Shown: piece after piece, positions 35,418 through 42,943 of the stretch
Numbering within the stretch: the first letter of the stretch is position 1
Layout of the letters: each line of letters starts with the position of its first letter
Assembly: GCF_900116615.1 (NCBI RefSeq)
Contig: NZ_FPBF01000004.1
Coordinates: 310,001-374,000, forward strand
Length of the DNA stretch: 64,000 nt
Direction: 5' to 3'
From: Algoriphagus locisalis
GTDB lineage: Bacteria; Bacteroidota; Bacteroidia; Cytophagales; Cyclobacteriaceae
Translations under genes and position numbers: made by a program
Notes under the pieces: generated by a model
The model's database searches: none
Seen by the model: the letters and a program-made list of their open reading frames with translations, nothing else
What the model was told of the DNA's origin: nothing

Positions 35418-35852
35418 TCAGGCCAATTGCATTTTATAATGATTTATATTACACTCTTCAAATATATCTCCTACTTTTTTAAATCCAAATTTTGAATAGA
35501 GCGGAACCGCAGAAAGCTGGGAATGAAGGTATTTAATAAGCCCTTCAGTTTCAGGAGTTGAATTAATATCCTTCAAAACTATAGCAACTAAAGCCTGCCC
35601 GACACCTTTGCCCCGGGCTGCCTCCAGCACTGCAAATCGTTCTAATTTCACACCATTTGGGGTGATTCTCCATCGAGCTGTTCCCACAGGTTTTTCATCC
35701 AAACAGGCCAGAAAATGTGCTGAGCTACTTTCATGCTCATCGTATTCAGCATTAGGATCTACTCCTTGCTCCTGCACAAAAACCTGAGTCCGAATCCAGA
35801 ACGCGGATTTCAGCTGCTCGTCACTGGTTATTTTTTCTACTTGCAGACTCAT
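35418..35852 (-). CDS. GNAT-family N-acetyltransferase (ElaA-like)
   Basis: A 144-residue GNAT. FWIRTQVFVQEQGVDPNAEYDEHE matches the N-terminal ElaA/YjcF signature over residues ~17-40, and VLEAARGKGVGQALV is the acetyl-CoA-binding motif A. The ATG at 35852 is preferred over 35888; with it the gene still overlaps the 3' end of phoH by 32 bases, an unusually long overlap that implies translation coupled to phoH. The acetyl acceptor is unknown. Confidence 0.82.
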   Translation of the reverse strand: MSLQVEKITSDEQLKSAFWIRTQVFVQEQGVDPNAEYDEHESSSAHFLACLDEKPVGTARWRITPNGVKLERFAVLEAARGKGVGQALVAIVLKDINSTPETEGLIKYLHSQLSAVPLYSKFGFKKVGDIFEECNINHYKMQLA

Positions 35853-36810
35853 CTTTTTCCAGTTCTTTTTTATAATGGTCTTTTTCATAAGCCTCTATGA
35901 TTGACTTCACCAATCGATGTCTGATCACATCTTTACCACTCAAATTCACAACCCCGATTCCTTTCACATCTTTCAGGATTTTTAGTGCCTCAGCTAAGCC
36001 GCTTTTTTGCCTTACCGGCAAATCCACCTGTGTCTGATCTCCTGTAATAATCACTTTAGAGTTAGGTCCCATACGGGTTAAAAACATCTTGATTTGTTCA
36101 TTGGTGGTGTTCTGCGCTTCATCCAGCAGGACGAAAGCATCATGCAGCGTCCTTCCGCGCATATAGGCCAAGGGAGCAATTTCTATCACACGGGTTTCCT
36201 GATAATATTTCAGTTTTTCTGGGGGAACCATATCCTGAAGCGCGTCATAAATCGGCCTCAAATAAGGATCCAGCTTTTCCTGAAGATCGCCAGGTAAAAA
36301 CCCTAGATTTTCCCCTGCTTCCACGGCAGGTCTGGTGATGATGATTCGCTTAACCTCTCTGTTTTTCAAAGCTCGAACAGCCAGCGCAACAGCTATGTAA
36401 GTTTTACCTGTACCGGCGGGCCCGAGTGCAAAAACCAGATCATTCTCCATCGCCGACTGAACCAACTTTCTCTGATTGGCTGATTTTGGCTTGATTACTA
36501 GGCCTTTGTTTCCAAAAACAATTACCTGGTCCCGGTTGGCTTCTTCGAAAGGAACTCCTTCCACATCCAAGTAATCTTTTACATTTTCTGGCGTGATATG
36601 ACCAAAGCGATCCACATGTTCCAATAATAAATTGAGAACATCGTTAATTCTCAGAATCTCAGGCGCTCCACCTTGAATTCTGATTTCATTACCTCGGGAA
36701 ATAATTTTACTTTGGGGAAAGGCAGCGGCAATTTGCCGGATATTCTCATTGGCTTCGCCTAAGAATTCTGCCAAGGGAACATTTTCTAACGTGATTACTT
36801 TTTCGACCAA
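35821..36810 (-). CDS. PhoH-family ATPase
   Basis: A 329-residue PhoH-like protein. Walker A is GPAGTGKT at 130-137 and Walker B VLLDEAQNTT near 227-236. The N-terminal ~100 residues hold a KH-like RNA-binding segment (SKIISRGNEIRIQGG). Related bacterial PhoH2/YbeZ proteins act in RNA processing with YbeY. The frame has no upstream ATG before an in-frame stop; the start is a TTG at 36810 that gives the family-typical MVEKVITLENVPL. The gene overlaps the downstream GNAT gene. Confidence 0.9.
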   Translation of the reverse strand: MVEKVITLENVPLAEFLGEANENIRQIAAAFPQSKIISRGNEIRIQGGAPEILRINDVLNLLLEHVDRFGHITPENVKDYLDVEGVPFEEANRDQVIVFGNKGLVIKPKSANQRKLVQSAMENDLVFALGPAGTGKTYIAVALAVRALKNREVKRIIITRPAVEAGENLGFLPGDLQEKLDPYLRPIYDALQDMVPPEKLKYYQETRVIEIAPLAYMRGRTLHDAFVLLDEAQNTTNEQIKMFLTRMGPNSKVIITGDQTQVDLPVRQKSGLAEALKILKDVKGIGVVNLSGKDVIRHRLVKSIIEAYEKDHYKKELEKDESASRKNNQ

Positions 36811-36917
36811 ACTGTTATTATTGATTAGATTATCCTTGAAGGTAGAAGAATAAAAATCCTATTTTTGTTCCAATCCCTCCTAAACAAAAGTACATAAATT
36901 TTAATTGACTTGCTTCT

Positions 36918-37688
36918 ATGGCATTGGTGACATTCCTCTCAGATTTTGGGGACAAAGATTACTACGTACCGGCAGTAAAAGCTAAAATGCTTGCCGTAAA
37001 TCCACAGTTAAACATCATCGATATTTCTCATAATATCCAGACATTTGATATAGCTCACGCGGCGTTTGTTCTGCGCTCTACTTTCAGGGATTTCCCAAAA
37101 GGAACAGTGCATCTTGTATCCCTAAACACCACGGGAAGCATCACCCATGGTTACATTGGCGTCAAGCTGGAAGAACATATTTTTGTAGGGCCAAATAATG
37201 GCATCCTGAGCCTTCTTGCCGATCATGAGCCTGGCATAATGGTTCAATTTGCTGACATACATCTAAAAGATTCTACCTTTCCGACAAAAGATATTTTGGC
37301 ACCCATCGCTGCGAAAGTTGCCAGCGGGGCAGCAATTCATGATTTCGGTGGACCTCTGCAAAACTTCCGCAAACTCATGTCCCGCCATCCAAAAGCTACC
37401 AGGGAAAGCATCACCGGACATGTCCTACGTGTGGATCGCTATGGCAACCTTATCACAAATATCAACAAGGAAGTTTTTGACAAGTTGAACCCAGGCAAAT
37501 TCACTATAGATTTTGGCAGAGAGTCTGTCAGTAAATTGCATAAGGGCTACGATCAAGTAGAGCCGGGAGATTGCTTTGCGTTTTTCAACAGCCTCGATTT
37601 GCTAGAGATAGGAATCAACCATGGTCATGGCGGCGAATTGCTGGGATTGAAATATGACAGTGTGGTCTATGTAACTTTCCATCCCTGA
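36918..37688 (+). CDS. S-adenosyl-L-methionine hydroxide adenosyltransferase family (DUF62)
   Basis: A 256-residue protein of the DUF62/SAM-hydrolase family related to chlorinase and fluorinase. The N-terminal LSDFGDKDYYVPAVKAKML contains the conserved Asp-Phe-Gly and Asp residues; ISHNIQTFDIAHAAFVL and the later DRYGNLITNI are also family features. Members hydrolyse SAM to adenosine and methionine using hydroxide. Whether this copy does so is inferred. Its stop codon shares a base with the start of the downstream monooxygenase-like gene. Confidence 0.9.
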   Translation: MALVTFLSDFGDKDYYVPAVKAKMLAVNPQLNIIDISHNIQTFDIAHAAFVLRSTFRDFPKGTVHLVSLNTTGSITHGYIGVKLEEHIFVGPNNGILSLLADHEPGIMVQFADIHLKDSTFPTKDILAPIAAKVASGAAIHDFGGPLQNFRKLMSRHPKATRESITGHVLRVDRYGNLITNINKEVFDKLNPGKFTIDFGRESVSKLHKGYDQVEPGDCFAFFNSLDLLEIGINHGHGGELLGLKYDSVVYVTFHP

Positions 37689-37987
37689 TGTTGATTCGCA
37701 TTGTGAGGATGACTTTCAAGCCAGAAAGAGTGTCTGATTTCCTGGAAAACTTCCACTCAAATAAGAAATCTATACGGAATTTCCCCGGTTGTCATCACTT
37801 AGAACTGTGGCAGGATGAAAATGATGCAACTATTTTTCTGACGCACAGCCACTGGGAAAGCGAAGACCACTTGAATCAATACCGTGACTCTGAGCTTTTT
37901 AAAGGAGTATGGAGTTTTACGAAAAGCCTTTTCTCGGAAAAACCCATAGCATTTAGCTCAAAAAAGATTGAAGAAGTAGAAAAATGA
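37688..37987 (+). CDS. Antibiotic biosynthesis monooxygenase-like (ABM) protein
   Basis: A 99-residue ferredoxin-like-fold protein of the ABM/YgiN type: IRIVRMTFKPERVSDFLENF, FPGCHHLELWQDEND and HWESEDHLNQYRDSELF are typical. Characterised relatives oxidise quinols or heme, and many have unknown substrates. It is translationally coupled to the SAM hydroxide adenosyltransferase gene (TGATG overlap at 37688) in an arrangement I believe recurs in Bacteroidota. No catalytic residue can be assigned. Confidence 0.8.
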   Translation: MLIRIVRMTFKPERVSDFLENFHSNKKSIRNFPGCHHLELWQDENDATIFLTHSHWESEDHLNQYRDSELFKGVWSFTKSLFSEKPIAFSSKKIEEVEK

Positions 37988-37988
37988 G

Positions 37989-38020
37989 TTTGTAGAAAAA
38001 AGAATCTTTCCTCATATTTG
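37989..38020 (+). promoter_or_regulatory. Promoter of tRNA-Leu
   Basis: TTTG at 37989-37992, a 20-nt spacer, then CATATTTG at 38013-38020, one base from TAnnTTTG. This predicts a start near 38027, giving a leader of about 50 nt before the mature tRNA. Confidence 0.55.
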
Positions 38021-38076
38021 CATCCCGTTACGCAAGTGACGGAGCCAAGTCAGGTGTAAGGCCAGACTTACCGAAT

Positions 38077-38158
38077 GCCCAGATGGCGGAATCGGTAGAC
38101 GCGTTGGTCTCAAACACCAATGCCGCAAGGCGTGCCGGTTCGACTCCGGCTCTGGGTA
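38077..38158 (+). tRNA. tRNA-Leu (anticodon CAA)
   Basis: The acceptor arm GCCCAGA (38077-38083) pairs with TCTGGGT (38151-38157, one G-T pair), discriminator A at 38158. The anticodon stem ttggt/accaa encloses loop ctcaaac with CAA at the central positions, reading UUG. The T arm GCCGG-TTCGACT-CCGGC is perfect, and a class II variable arm (tgccgcaaggcgt) is present. CCA is not encoded. Confidence 0.95.
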
Positions 38159-38160
38159 CG

Positions 38161-38196
38161 AAAGCTCTTTCTGAAAAGGAAGGGCTTTTTCTTTTT
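38161..38196 (+). terminator. tRNA-Leu terminator
   Basis: An 11-bp stem with two wobble pairs (38161-38171 with 38178-38188) and a 6-nt loop is followed by a T-rich tail. It begins two bases after the mature tRNA end region. Confidence 0.65.
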
Positions 38197-38269
38197 CACG
38201 TACTCAAGCTTTCAAGGGCTTTTCAAAGATTATTTTGATTGGAGTGCAGTTCCCTTTTAAAATAGAGTT

Positions 38270-39556
38270 TTAGACTCCATCCAACATCACCATCAGGTTT
38301 CTTCTTCTTTTGTATTCAACCTTGAGCATAGCTACTATTCGTTTAGCCTTTTCGGCATCCACTTTCCGAAGATATTGCAGTGAATTGACAATAGATTCAT
38401 AGTGCTGATTTCCCGTATATGCCAGTTCTTTATCGATTAATTGAGTGAAATATAGGGATGCATCTTGCGGGTATTTCTTAAAATAAGCCGTAAAAAATTT
38501 ATGGATCGAATGCTCATCCAGTGTTTTGCTTTTCATCACCATCCCGTGAGCTTCATCAATCCGATTCAACCCAATCAAATATTTCAAATACAAATAGTGG
38601 CTGACTGATTCTAAAACAGCCTCGAACTCAGACTTATTTTCTGGCAGAAACGCTATAGCTCTTATAAGTAGCGTGTGGGTTCTGTATGCTTTTAGTCCAG
38701 AGATAAGATCTTCTTTGATTGGGAGACCTTCCTGCTTTTTCAGTTCAATTAATTTGACAAATAAAGATTCTGAAAAAGACATAGGATTTGGGTTAGACTC
38801 CCTCAACTCTTCCAAAAAACGGATCGCTTCCAGAGGTTTTTCTACCTGAACCATTGTGTCTGCCAATTCCAAGCTAAGCCCTCTATCCAAATGATAAATA
38901 TGAGTCAGCACATGTTCCTTTTCCTGAATATCAAAAGTGTGTCTCAGAAATTCGTAATAAGCAGGTCGAAAAGGTGTATCCTCTATTCCTACCTTTTCAA
39001 GAAAAAGAGATTTCAGCCTTGGAATATCAGTTTCATTGTAAATTAAATTGAGTTCATCCTTATAGCTGTAAAAAGTATCATAGCTAAAAGACTCTAACTC
39101 TCGCTCCATTTTTTGGATAAATTCAATTTTCTGCTGAAAAGGAAGACTTGCAGCGTATTGCTGGATAATTTCCAAGAAACTACTGCCATTATAGATATCA
39201 TCGTAATAGCTATTATAAAGAAGCCCTTCGTCTTGAATGTTGTTTATTCTTTTGAGACAATGAAGAAAAAGCTCACCCGTTTCTTGAGGAAATTTGTTCC
39301 AAAACGCAGAAAGTTTTTCAGCATTTCCCGTGATTGAGGCTTCAAAATCAGAAGGTTCATAGAGCAACTCTTCATCATCAAAGAGCCTATTGATCTTATC
39401 TGAGATTTTCCCAAAAACCTTTTTCGAACTCCCATCATCCAAATGAAGATGCATGATTTGCTCTCGATACGTTTCCGGTGCAAACTTCAAAACTAAAGCC
39501 ACTAACTGGTCTTTTGAAAGGCTTTTAATGTAAGTTGAAAAATCAAATTGAGACAT
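38270..39556 (-). CDS. Hypothetical alpha-helical repeat protein
   Basis: A 428-residue, all-helical, soluble protein with no signal or membrane segment. The start (LSKDQLVALVLKFAPETYREQI) resembles the helical region that accompanies SWIM zinc-finger proteins and DUF6880-like families, and the rest reads as TPR/HEAT-like helical pairs (PLEAIRFLEELRESNP, RIDEAHGMVMKSKTLDEHSI). No SWIM Cys-His motif is present. It is probably a protein- or nucleic-acid-binding scaffold; the function is unknown. It stands alone between the tRNA-Leu and the AAA ATPase gene. Confidence 0.75.
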   Translation of the reverse strand: MSQFDFSTYIKSLSKDQLVALVLKFAPETYREQIMHLHLDDGSSKKVFGKISDKINRLFDDEELLYEPSDFEASITGNAEKLSAFWNKFPQETGELFLHCLKRINNIQDEGLLYNSYYDDIYNGSSFLEIIQQYAASLPFQQKIEFIQKMERELESFSYDTFYSYKDELNLIYNETDIPRLKSLFLEKVGIEDTPFRPAYYEFLRHTFDIQEKEHVLTHIYHLDRGLSLELADTMVQVEKPLEAIRFLEELRESNPNPMSFSESLFVKLIELKKQEGLPIKEDLISGLKAYRTHTLLIRAIAFLPENKSEFEAVLESVSHYLYLKYLIGLNRIDEAHGMVMKSKTLDEHSIHKFFTAYFKKYPQDASLYFTQLIDKELAYTGNQHYESIVNSLQYLRKVDAEKAKRIVAMLKVEYKRRRNLMVMLDGV

Positions 39557-39745
39557 ATAGAAATTAGGAAGATGGTTCTAGTATAAATGAAATAAGCCCG
39601 ACTTGGATACTTGGTAAAGTAGAAAAATTAAAAAGCTGTGGGCAAGGGTTTTTAAAGGAAACTATTAACTATTGGAGTGTTTTTAAGCAATCAATTCTAG
39701 AATTCACTACTTCCCCACTTTCTGTTCATTTTTTAATAATTAATA

Positions 39746-39790
39746 AAAACCATGTAATTTGAAAACTTAACTTTCAAATTACATGGTTTT
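39746..39790. promoter_or_regulatory. Perfect 19-bp inverted repeat upstream of the AAA ATPase gene
   Basis: Arms 39746-39764 and 39772-39790 are perfect reverse complements separated by a 7-nt spacer (acttaac). A third, direct copy of the core (tatgcaatttgaaa) lies at about 39801-39814, only ~18 bp before the ATG. The motif could be an operator for autoregulation. The T-rich 3' flank also permits a terminator role. Confidence 0.6.
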
Positions 39791-39831
39791 TTGTTTATTT
39801 TTATGCAATTTGAAACTCAAATACAAAGAAG

Positions 39832-41022
39832 ATGGTCACAAGGATATTAGAAGGTAAGCTGATCGACAGTTTGAAAAACATGCCGGTTGTAGTTATTCTA
39901 GGTCCAAGACAAGTAGGTAAAACTACCTTGGCTTTAGATCTGGCAAGGACTACACTGGACAAGCCCATCCATTATTTGGACTTGGAGCTAAATTCTGATT
40001 TGGCGAAACTCGATGATGCAGAAAGCTATTTAAGACGCTATGAAAATCAGCTTTTGGTGATCGACGAGGTGCAACGGAAACCAGAACTCTTTCCAGTGAT
40101 TCGGGCATTGGTGGATTTGCGTAAGCGAAATGGAGAACGTGCTGGTCATTTTCTTTTGTTGGGCTCTGCCTCACGAGATCTTTTGCAACAATCTTCTGAA
40201 TCTCTTGCAGGAAGAATTCGGTACTTGGAACTGAATCCATTTTCTGCCATGGAACTTCATCTTAACGATCCTTTGGGATTTAACGTGGAAAAGCTTTGGT
40301 TTCGTGGTGGTTTCCCGGATAGCTATCTCGCAGAATCCGAAACCCAGAGTCAAGACTGGCGCAGGGACTTTATCTCCACATATGTAGAAAAGGACATTCC
40401 GCTCTTTGGCCCCCAAGTTCCGGCCACTCGGATGAAGCGCTTCTGGTCTATGTTGGCTCATTACCACGGGCAGCAGGCTGTGCTGACTGAGATTGCCAAA
40501 AGTCTGGAAGTAAGCCACACCACTGCGAGAAACTACCTGGATATACTTCAGGATTTCTTCATGGTGAGACAAGTTCATCCGTGGTCCGGCAATACCAAAA
40601 AGCGACTGGTAAAGACCCCAAAAGTATATATTCGAGACACCGGCCTATTGCATAGTTTGCTAAACATCGCCTCATTCGATCAGCTGCTAGGACATCCGGC
40701 AGTTGGAGCGAGTTGGGAGGGATTTGTTATGGAAAACATCCTTAATCAGCTTCCTGCAAATTGGACAGCCAGCTACTATCGCTCTAGCAATCAAGCAGAG
40801 ATAGACTTGGTACTAGAATTTGGATCAAACGAAGTCTGGGGAATAGAAATCAAAAAATCCAGTGCTCCGACAATCAGATCAGGTTTTCACAGAGCCTGTG
40901 AGGACATAGGCGCAACCAAAAAATTTGTGGTTTATTCAGGTGCAGACAGGTTCCCAATGCGAGGTGATATTGAAGTAGTTGGGTTGATTGAATTTCTGGG
41001 GATGATCGCTAAGGCAGAATGA
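39832..41022 (+). CDS. AAA_14/DUF4143 ATPase
   Basis: A 396-residue P-loop ATPase. Walker A is GPRQVGKT at 24-31 and Walker B LLVIDEVQRKP at 74-84; GSASRDLLQQSSESLAGRI is the sensor region typical of AAA_14. The C-terminal DUF4143 domain has a PD-(D/E)XK-like segment (NQAEIDLVLEFGSNEVWGIEIKKS) consistent with a nuclease-type fold. A winged-helix-like VLTEIAKSLEVSHTTARNYLD lies between. These proteins are frequent, often horizontally spread, and of unknown role. The promoter region carries strong inverted and direct repeats. Confidence 0.88.
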   Translation: MVTRILEGKLIDSLKNMPVVVILGPRQVGKTTLALDLARTTLDKPIHYLDLELNSDLAKLDDAESYLRRYENQLLVIDEVQRKPELFPVIRALVDLRKRNGERAGHFLLLGSASRDLLQQSSESLAGRIRYLELNPFSAMELHLNDPLGFNVEKLWFRGGFPDSYLAESETQSQDWRRDFISTYVEKDIPLFGPQVPATRMKRFWSMLAHYHGQQAVLTEIAKSLEVSHTTARNYLDILQDFFMVRQVHPWSGNTKKRLVKTPKVYIRDTGLLHSLLNIASFDQLLGHPAVGASWEGFVMENILNQLPANWTASYYRSSNQAEIDLVLEFGSNEVWGIEIKKSSAPTIRSGFHRACEDIGATKKFVVYSGADRFPMRGDIEVVGLIEFLGMIAKAE

Positions 41023-41058
41023 TAGTAGTCCCTAGACCTTCCTACTCTACTCTAAATA

Positions 41059-41091
41059 CTCTTCCAAAGTTCAAAACTTTGGAAGAGTTAT
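41059..41091. terminator. Terminator between convergent genes
   Basis: A perfect 13-bp stem (41059-41071 with 41075-41087) with a 3-nt loop (caa) lies between the AAA ATPase (+) and the Cys-rich gene (-). The T tract is weak on either strand. Confidence 0.55.
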
Positions 41092-41109
41092 CAAACCAGG
41101 CAATTCCTT

Positions 41110-41568
41110 TCAAGGATTATGATACTCACTTTTCAAGCAAGGACAATATTCACCTAATTCACACCCATCAGAATTCCCTGTACAAAAGTCAAAGCAATAA
41201 AACCCATGCTTAAAAATCATTACCGGTCCCACTAAAATATCCATGAGCAGCTCATAGCGCCTTTGTTGCGGAAGATCATCCGGAAATGCCACCTGCAAAT
41301 TCCAAGTATTCATCATCGCTACAAAAGCCGTTGTAACTTGTGTCAATTGCTCTTCAGAGAGTTGGTCTTTGGGTGGAAAGCTCTCCCGCTTTAGACCGCA
41401 GTAGCCTTCAAATCCAGCACGTTTCTCCTGACTAACAAACATTTCAGATTCGCGAAGAGATTCTTCCAAGTCTTCTTCTTCAGTGTTCTTTCTGGATTTA
41501 CTAAAAAAATCATCCGGACGATGAGCTGCTGCGATATCTTCTAGGAGGTGGTTGATGTATGCTTGCAT
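41110..41568 (-). CDS. Hypothetical protein with Cys-rich C-terminus
   Basis: A 152-residue soluble protein. Residues 1-50 are helical and highly acidic. The C-terminal ~30 residues contain five closely spaced Cys (FCTGNSDGCELGEYCPCLKS, plus CFDF just before) suggesting a metal or Fe-S site. No family is recognised. It is divergent from the disrupted permease gene. It is likely real because its codon use and composition fit the neighbours and no longer frame competes. Confidence 0.65.
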   Translation of the reverse strand: MQAYINHLLEDIAAAHRPDDFFSKSRKNTEEEDLEESLRESEMFVSQEKRAGFEGYCGLKRESFPPKDQLSEEQLTQVTTAFVAMMNTWNLQVAFPDDLPQQRRYELLMDILVGPVMIFKHGFYCFDFCTGNSDGCELGEYCPCLKSEYHNP

Positions 41569-41754
41569 CTATTTGAAATGTTTAAGTATGACTATCCAAC
41601 TTGACTATTCTTTACTTTTGTTCGCAACCGAACATTTTTGCCCGAAATCTTAACTCGACAAAAGGAAAATAGTGAATCAGCAAGTCTTTAACAATCATTA
41701 TTTTGGCACGAAAGTAGAAACCAACTAATCCCTCTCAACTAAAGCCAAAATAAA

Positions 41755-42169
41755 ATGTGGAAAAACTACCTTCTAGTTGCTTATCGGAATCTTTTAAAGC
41801 ATAAAGTTTTTAGCGCCATTAATTTATTTGGCCTTGCATTGGGAATGACAGCATCCCTGATCATCTTTCAATACGTACGGTTTGAGTTTAGCTACGACCG
41901 CTTTCACGAGAAATCAGACCGCATCTATCGTGTTCAGCATGACCGCTATATTGATGGTGAACTCCAATACCAAAAAGCTCAATCATTTATCCCTACTGGC
42001 GAAGCCATGATGAATGAGTATTCTGAAGTTGAAGATTACACAACTATGTTCAGGATTAGCAATGAATCAGACATAGTCATGACTCACTTGGCAGATAATG
42101 GTGAAATGCTTCGATTCCCCGAAAAGGAAGTTTACCACGTGAAAGGAAAATTCTTTGAAGTCTTTTCCT
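41755..42169 (+). pseudogene. MacB/FtsX-type ABC permease, N-terminal fragment (IS66-interrupted)
   Basis: Codes for the first 138 residues of a large ABC permease. It begins MWKNYLLVAYRNLLKHKVFS, the signature of Bacteroidota MacB-like permeases, then has TM1 and the start of the periplasmic MacB_PCD domain. It is cut after KGKFFEVF by the IS66 element. The reading frame continues into the IS to a stop at 42201, adding foreign residues. Joined to 44516-46560 it restores an 819-aa protein. The intact form would export a substrate or release lipoproteins together with an ATPase encoded elsewhere. Confidence 0.9.
42162..42169. repeat. Target-site duplication, left copy
   Basis: cttttcct directly precedes the left inverted repeat of the IS and recurs exactly at 44508-44515 after the right end. 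Eight bp is the size expected for IS66-family insertion. Confidence 0.9.
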
Positions 42170-42227
42170 GTATCCGTCCGATAAAGCCCATATTGATATA
42201 GGAATCCTGAATATATAATGTTGCAGG

Positions 42228-42521
42228 ATGAAAAAGATAAACAACGAAGTGTATTTCTCCCTGTTCTGCAAGTGGCAGGAATCCGGTCAGAGCAAGGCCA
42301 CCTTTGCCGCAGCAGCAGGCATCCCAAAGCAAACCTTCTATTATTGGTGTAAGAAGTTTGAGACCGATTCGGTCAGTTCAACTTCTCCTTCCCCTTTTTC
42401 GATTATTCCGATGGATCATATCGCAGCAAGTCCAGTAGCCAGAATCAATTATCCATCCGGAATCTGTGTGGAACTGTTTGGGGCAGTAGATGTGGCAACT
42501 GTCCGTGAGCTGGTGGGCTGA
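42228..42521 (+). CDS. tnpA: IS66 accessory protein TnpA
   Basis: A 97-residue small IS66 ORF. It has an N-terminal helix-turn-helix-like segment (SKATFAAAAGIPKQTFYYWCKKFE) typical of IS66 TnpA. The C-terminal portion (FSIIPMD ... YPSGICVELFG) also matches the family. It is required with TnpB and TnpC for transposition in characterised members. The stop overlaps the tnpB start by one base (TGATG). Confidence 0.9.
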   Translation: MKKINNEVYFSLFCKWQESGQSKATFAAAAGIPKQTFYYWCKKFETDSVSSTSPSPFSIIPMDHIAASPVARINYPSGICVELFGAVDVATVRELVG

Positions 42522-42868
42522 TGCTGGCCCTATCAAGCTCAGTGAGGTACTTCATGTACCATGAACCGACAGACATGCGTTTTGGGATCAACTCGCTTTC
42601 CGGGCGTGTGCGTAACAAACTTGGTTTTGATCCGATGAACGGGGACGTATTTGTTTTCCTAGGGAAGCGCTCCAACCAGATTCGCTTTCTGCAATGGGAC
42701 CGGGACGGTTTTGCCATGTACATCAAAAAGCTTGAACAGGGTACTTTCGAGCGCCCTGCACTGTCTGGAAACGCGGTCACAAGCGGTCAGTTGAACCTGC
42801 TTTTACAGGGGGTAAAGCTGGTTTCGGTGAGCTACAGAAAGCGCTATAACCCCTTAAAAAGAGGGTGA
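42521..42868 (+). CDS. tnpB: IS66 accessory protein TnpB
   Basis: A 115-residue protein of the IS66 Orf2 family. Expected motifs are EPTDMRFGINSLSGRVRNKL, GDVFVFLGKRSNQIRFLQWD and DGFAMYIKKLEQGTF, which is the standard core of the family. Its exact biochemical role is unsettled. It is coupled to tnpA, and tnpC follows after 75 bp. Confidence 0.93.
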   Translation: MLALSSSVRYFMYHEPTDMRFGINSLSGRVRNKLGFDPMNGDVFVFLGKRSNQIRFLQWDRDGFAMYIKKLEQGTFERPALSGNAVTSGQLNLLLQGVKLVSVSYRKRYNPLKRG

Positions 42869-42943
42869 AAATAGTCCGTTTATTTTAGGCAAAAAGTGGC
42901 TTTAAATACTGTTTTAGCCACTTTTTTGGCGTATATTCAGGTC

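Noticed and set aside
41019..41213. 64-codon frame just after the AAA ATPase gene
   Set aside because: It crosses the terminator hairpin and overlaps the 3' end of the Cys-rich gene on the other strand.
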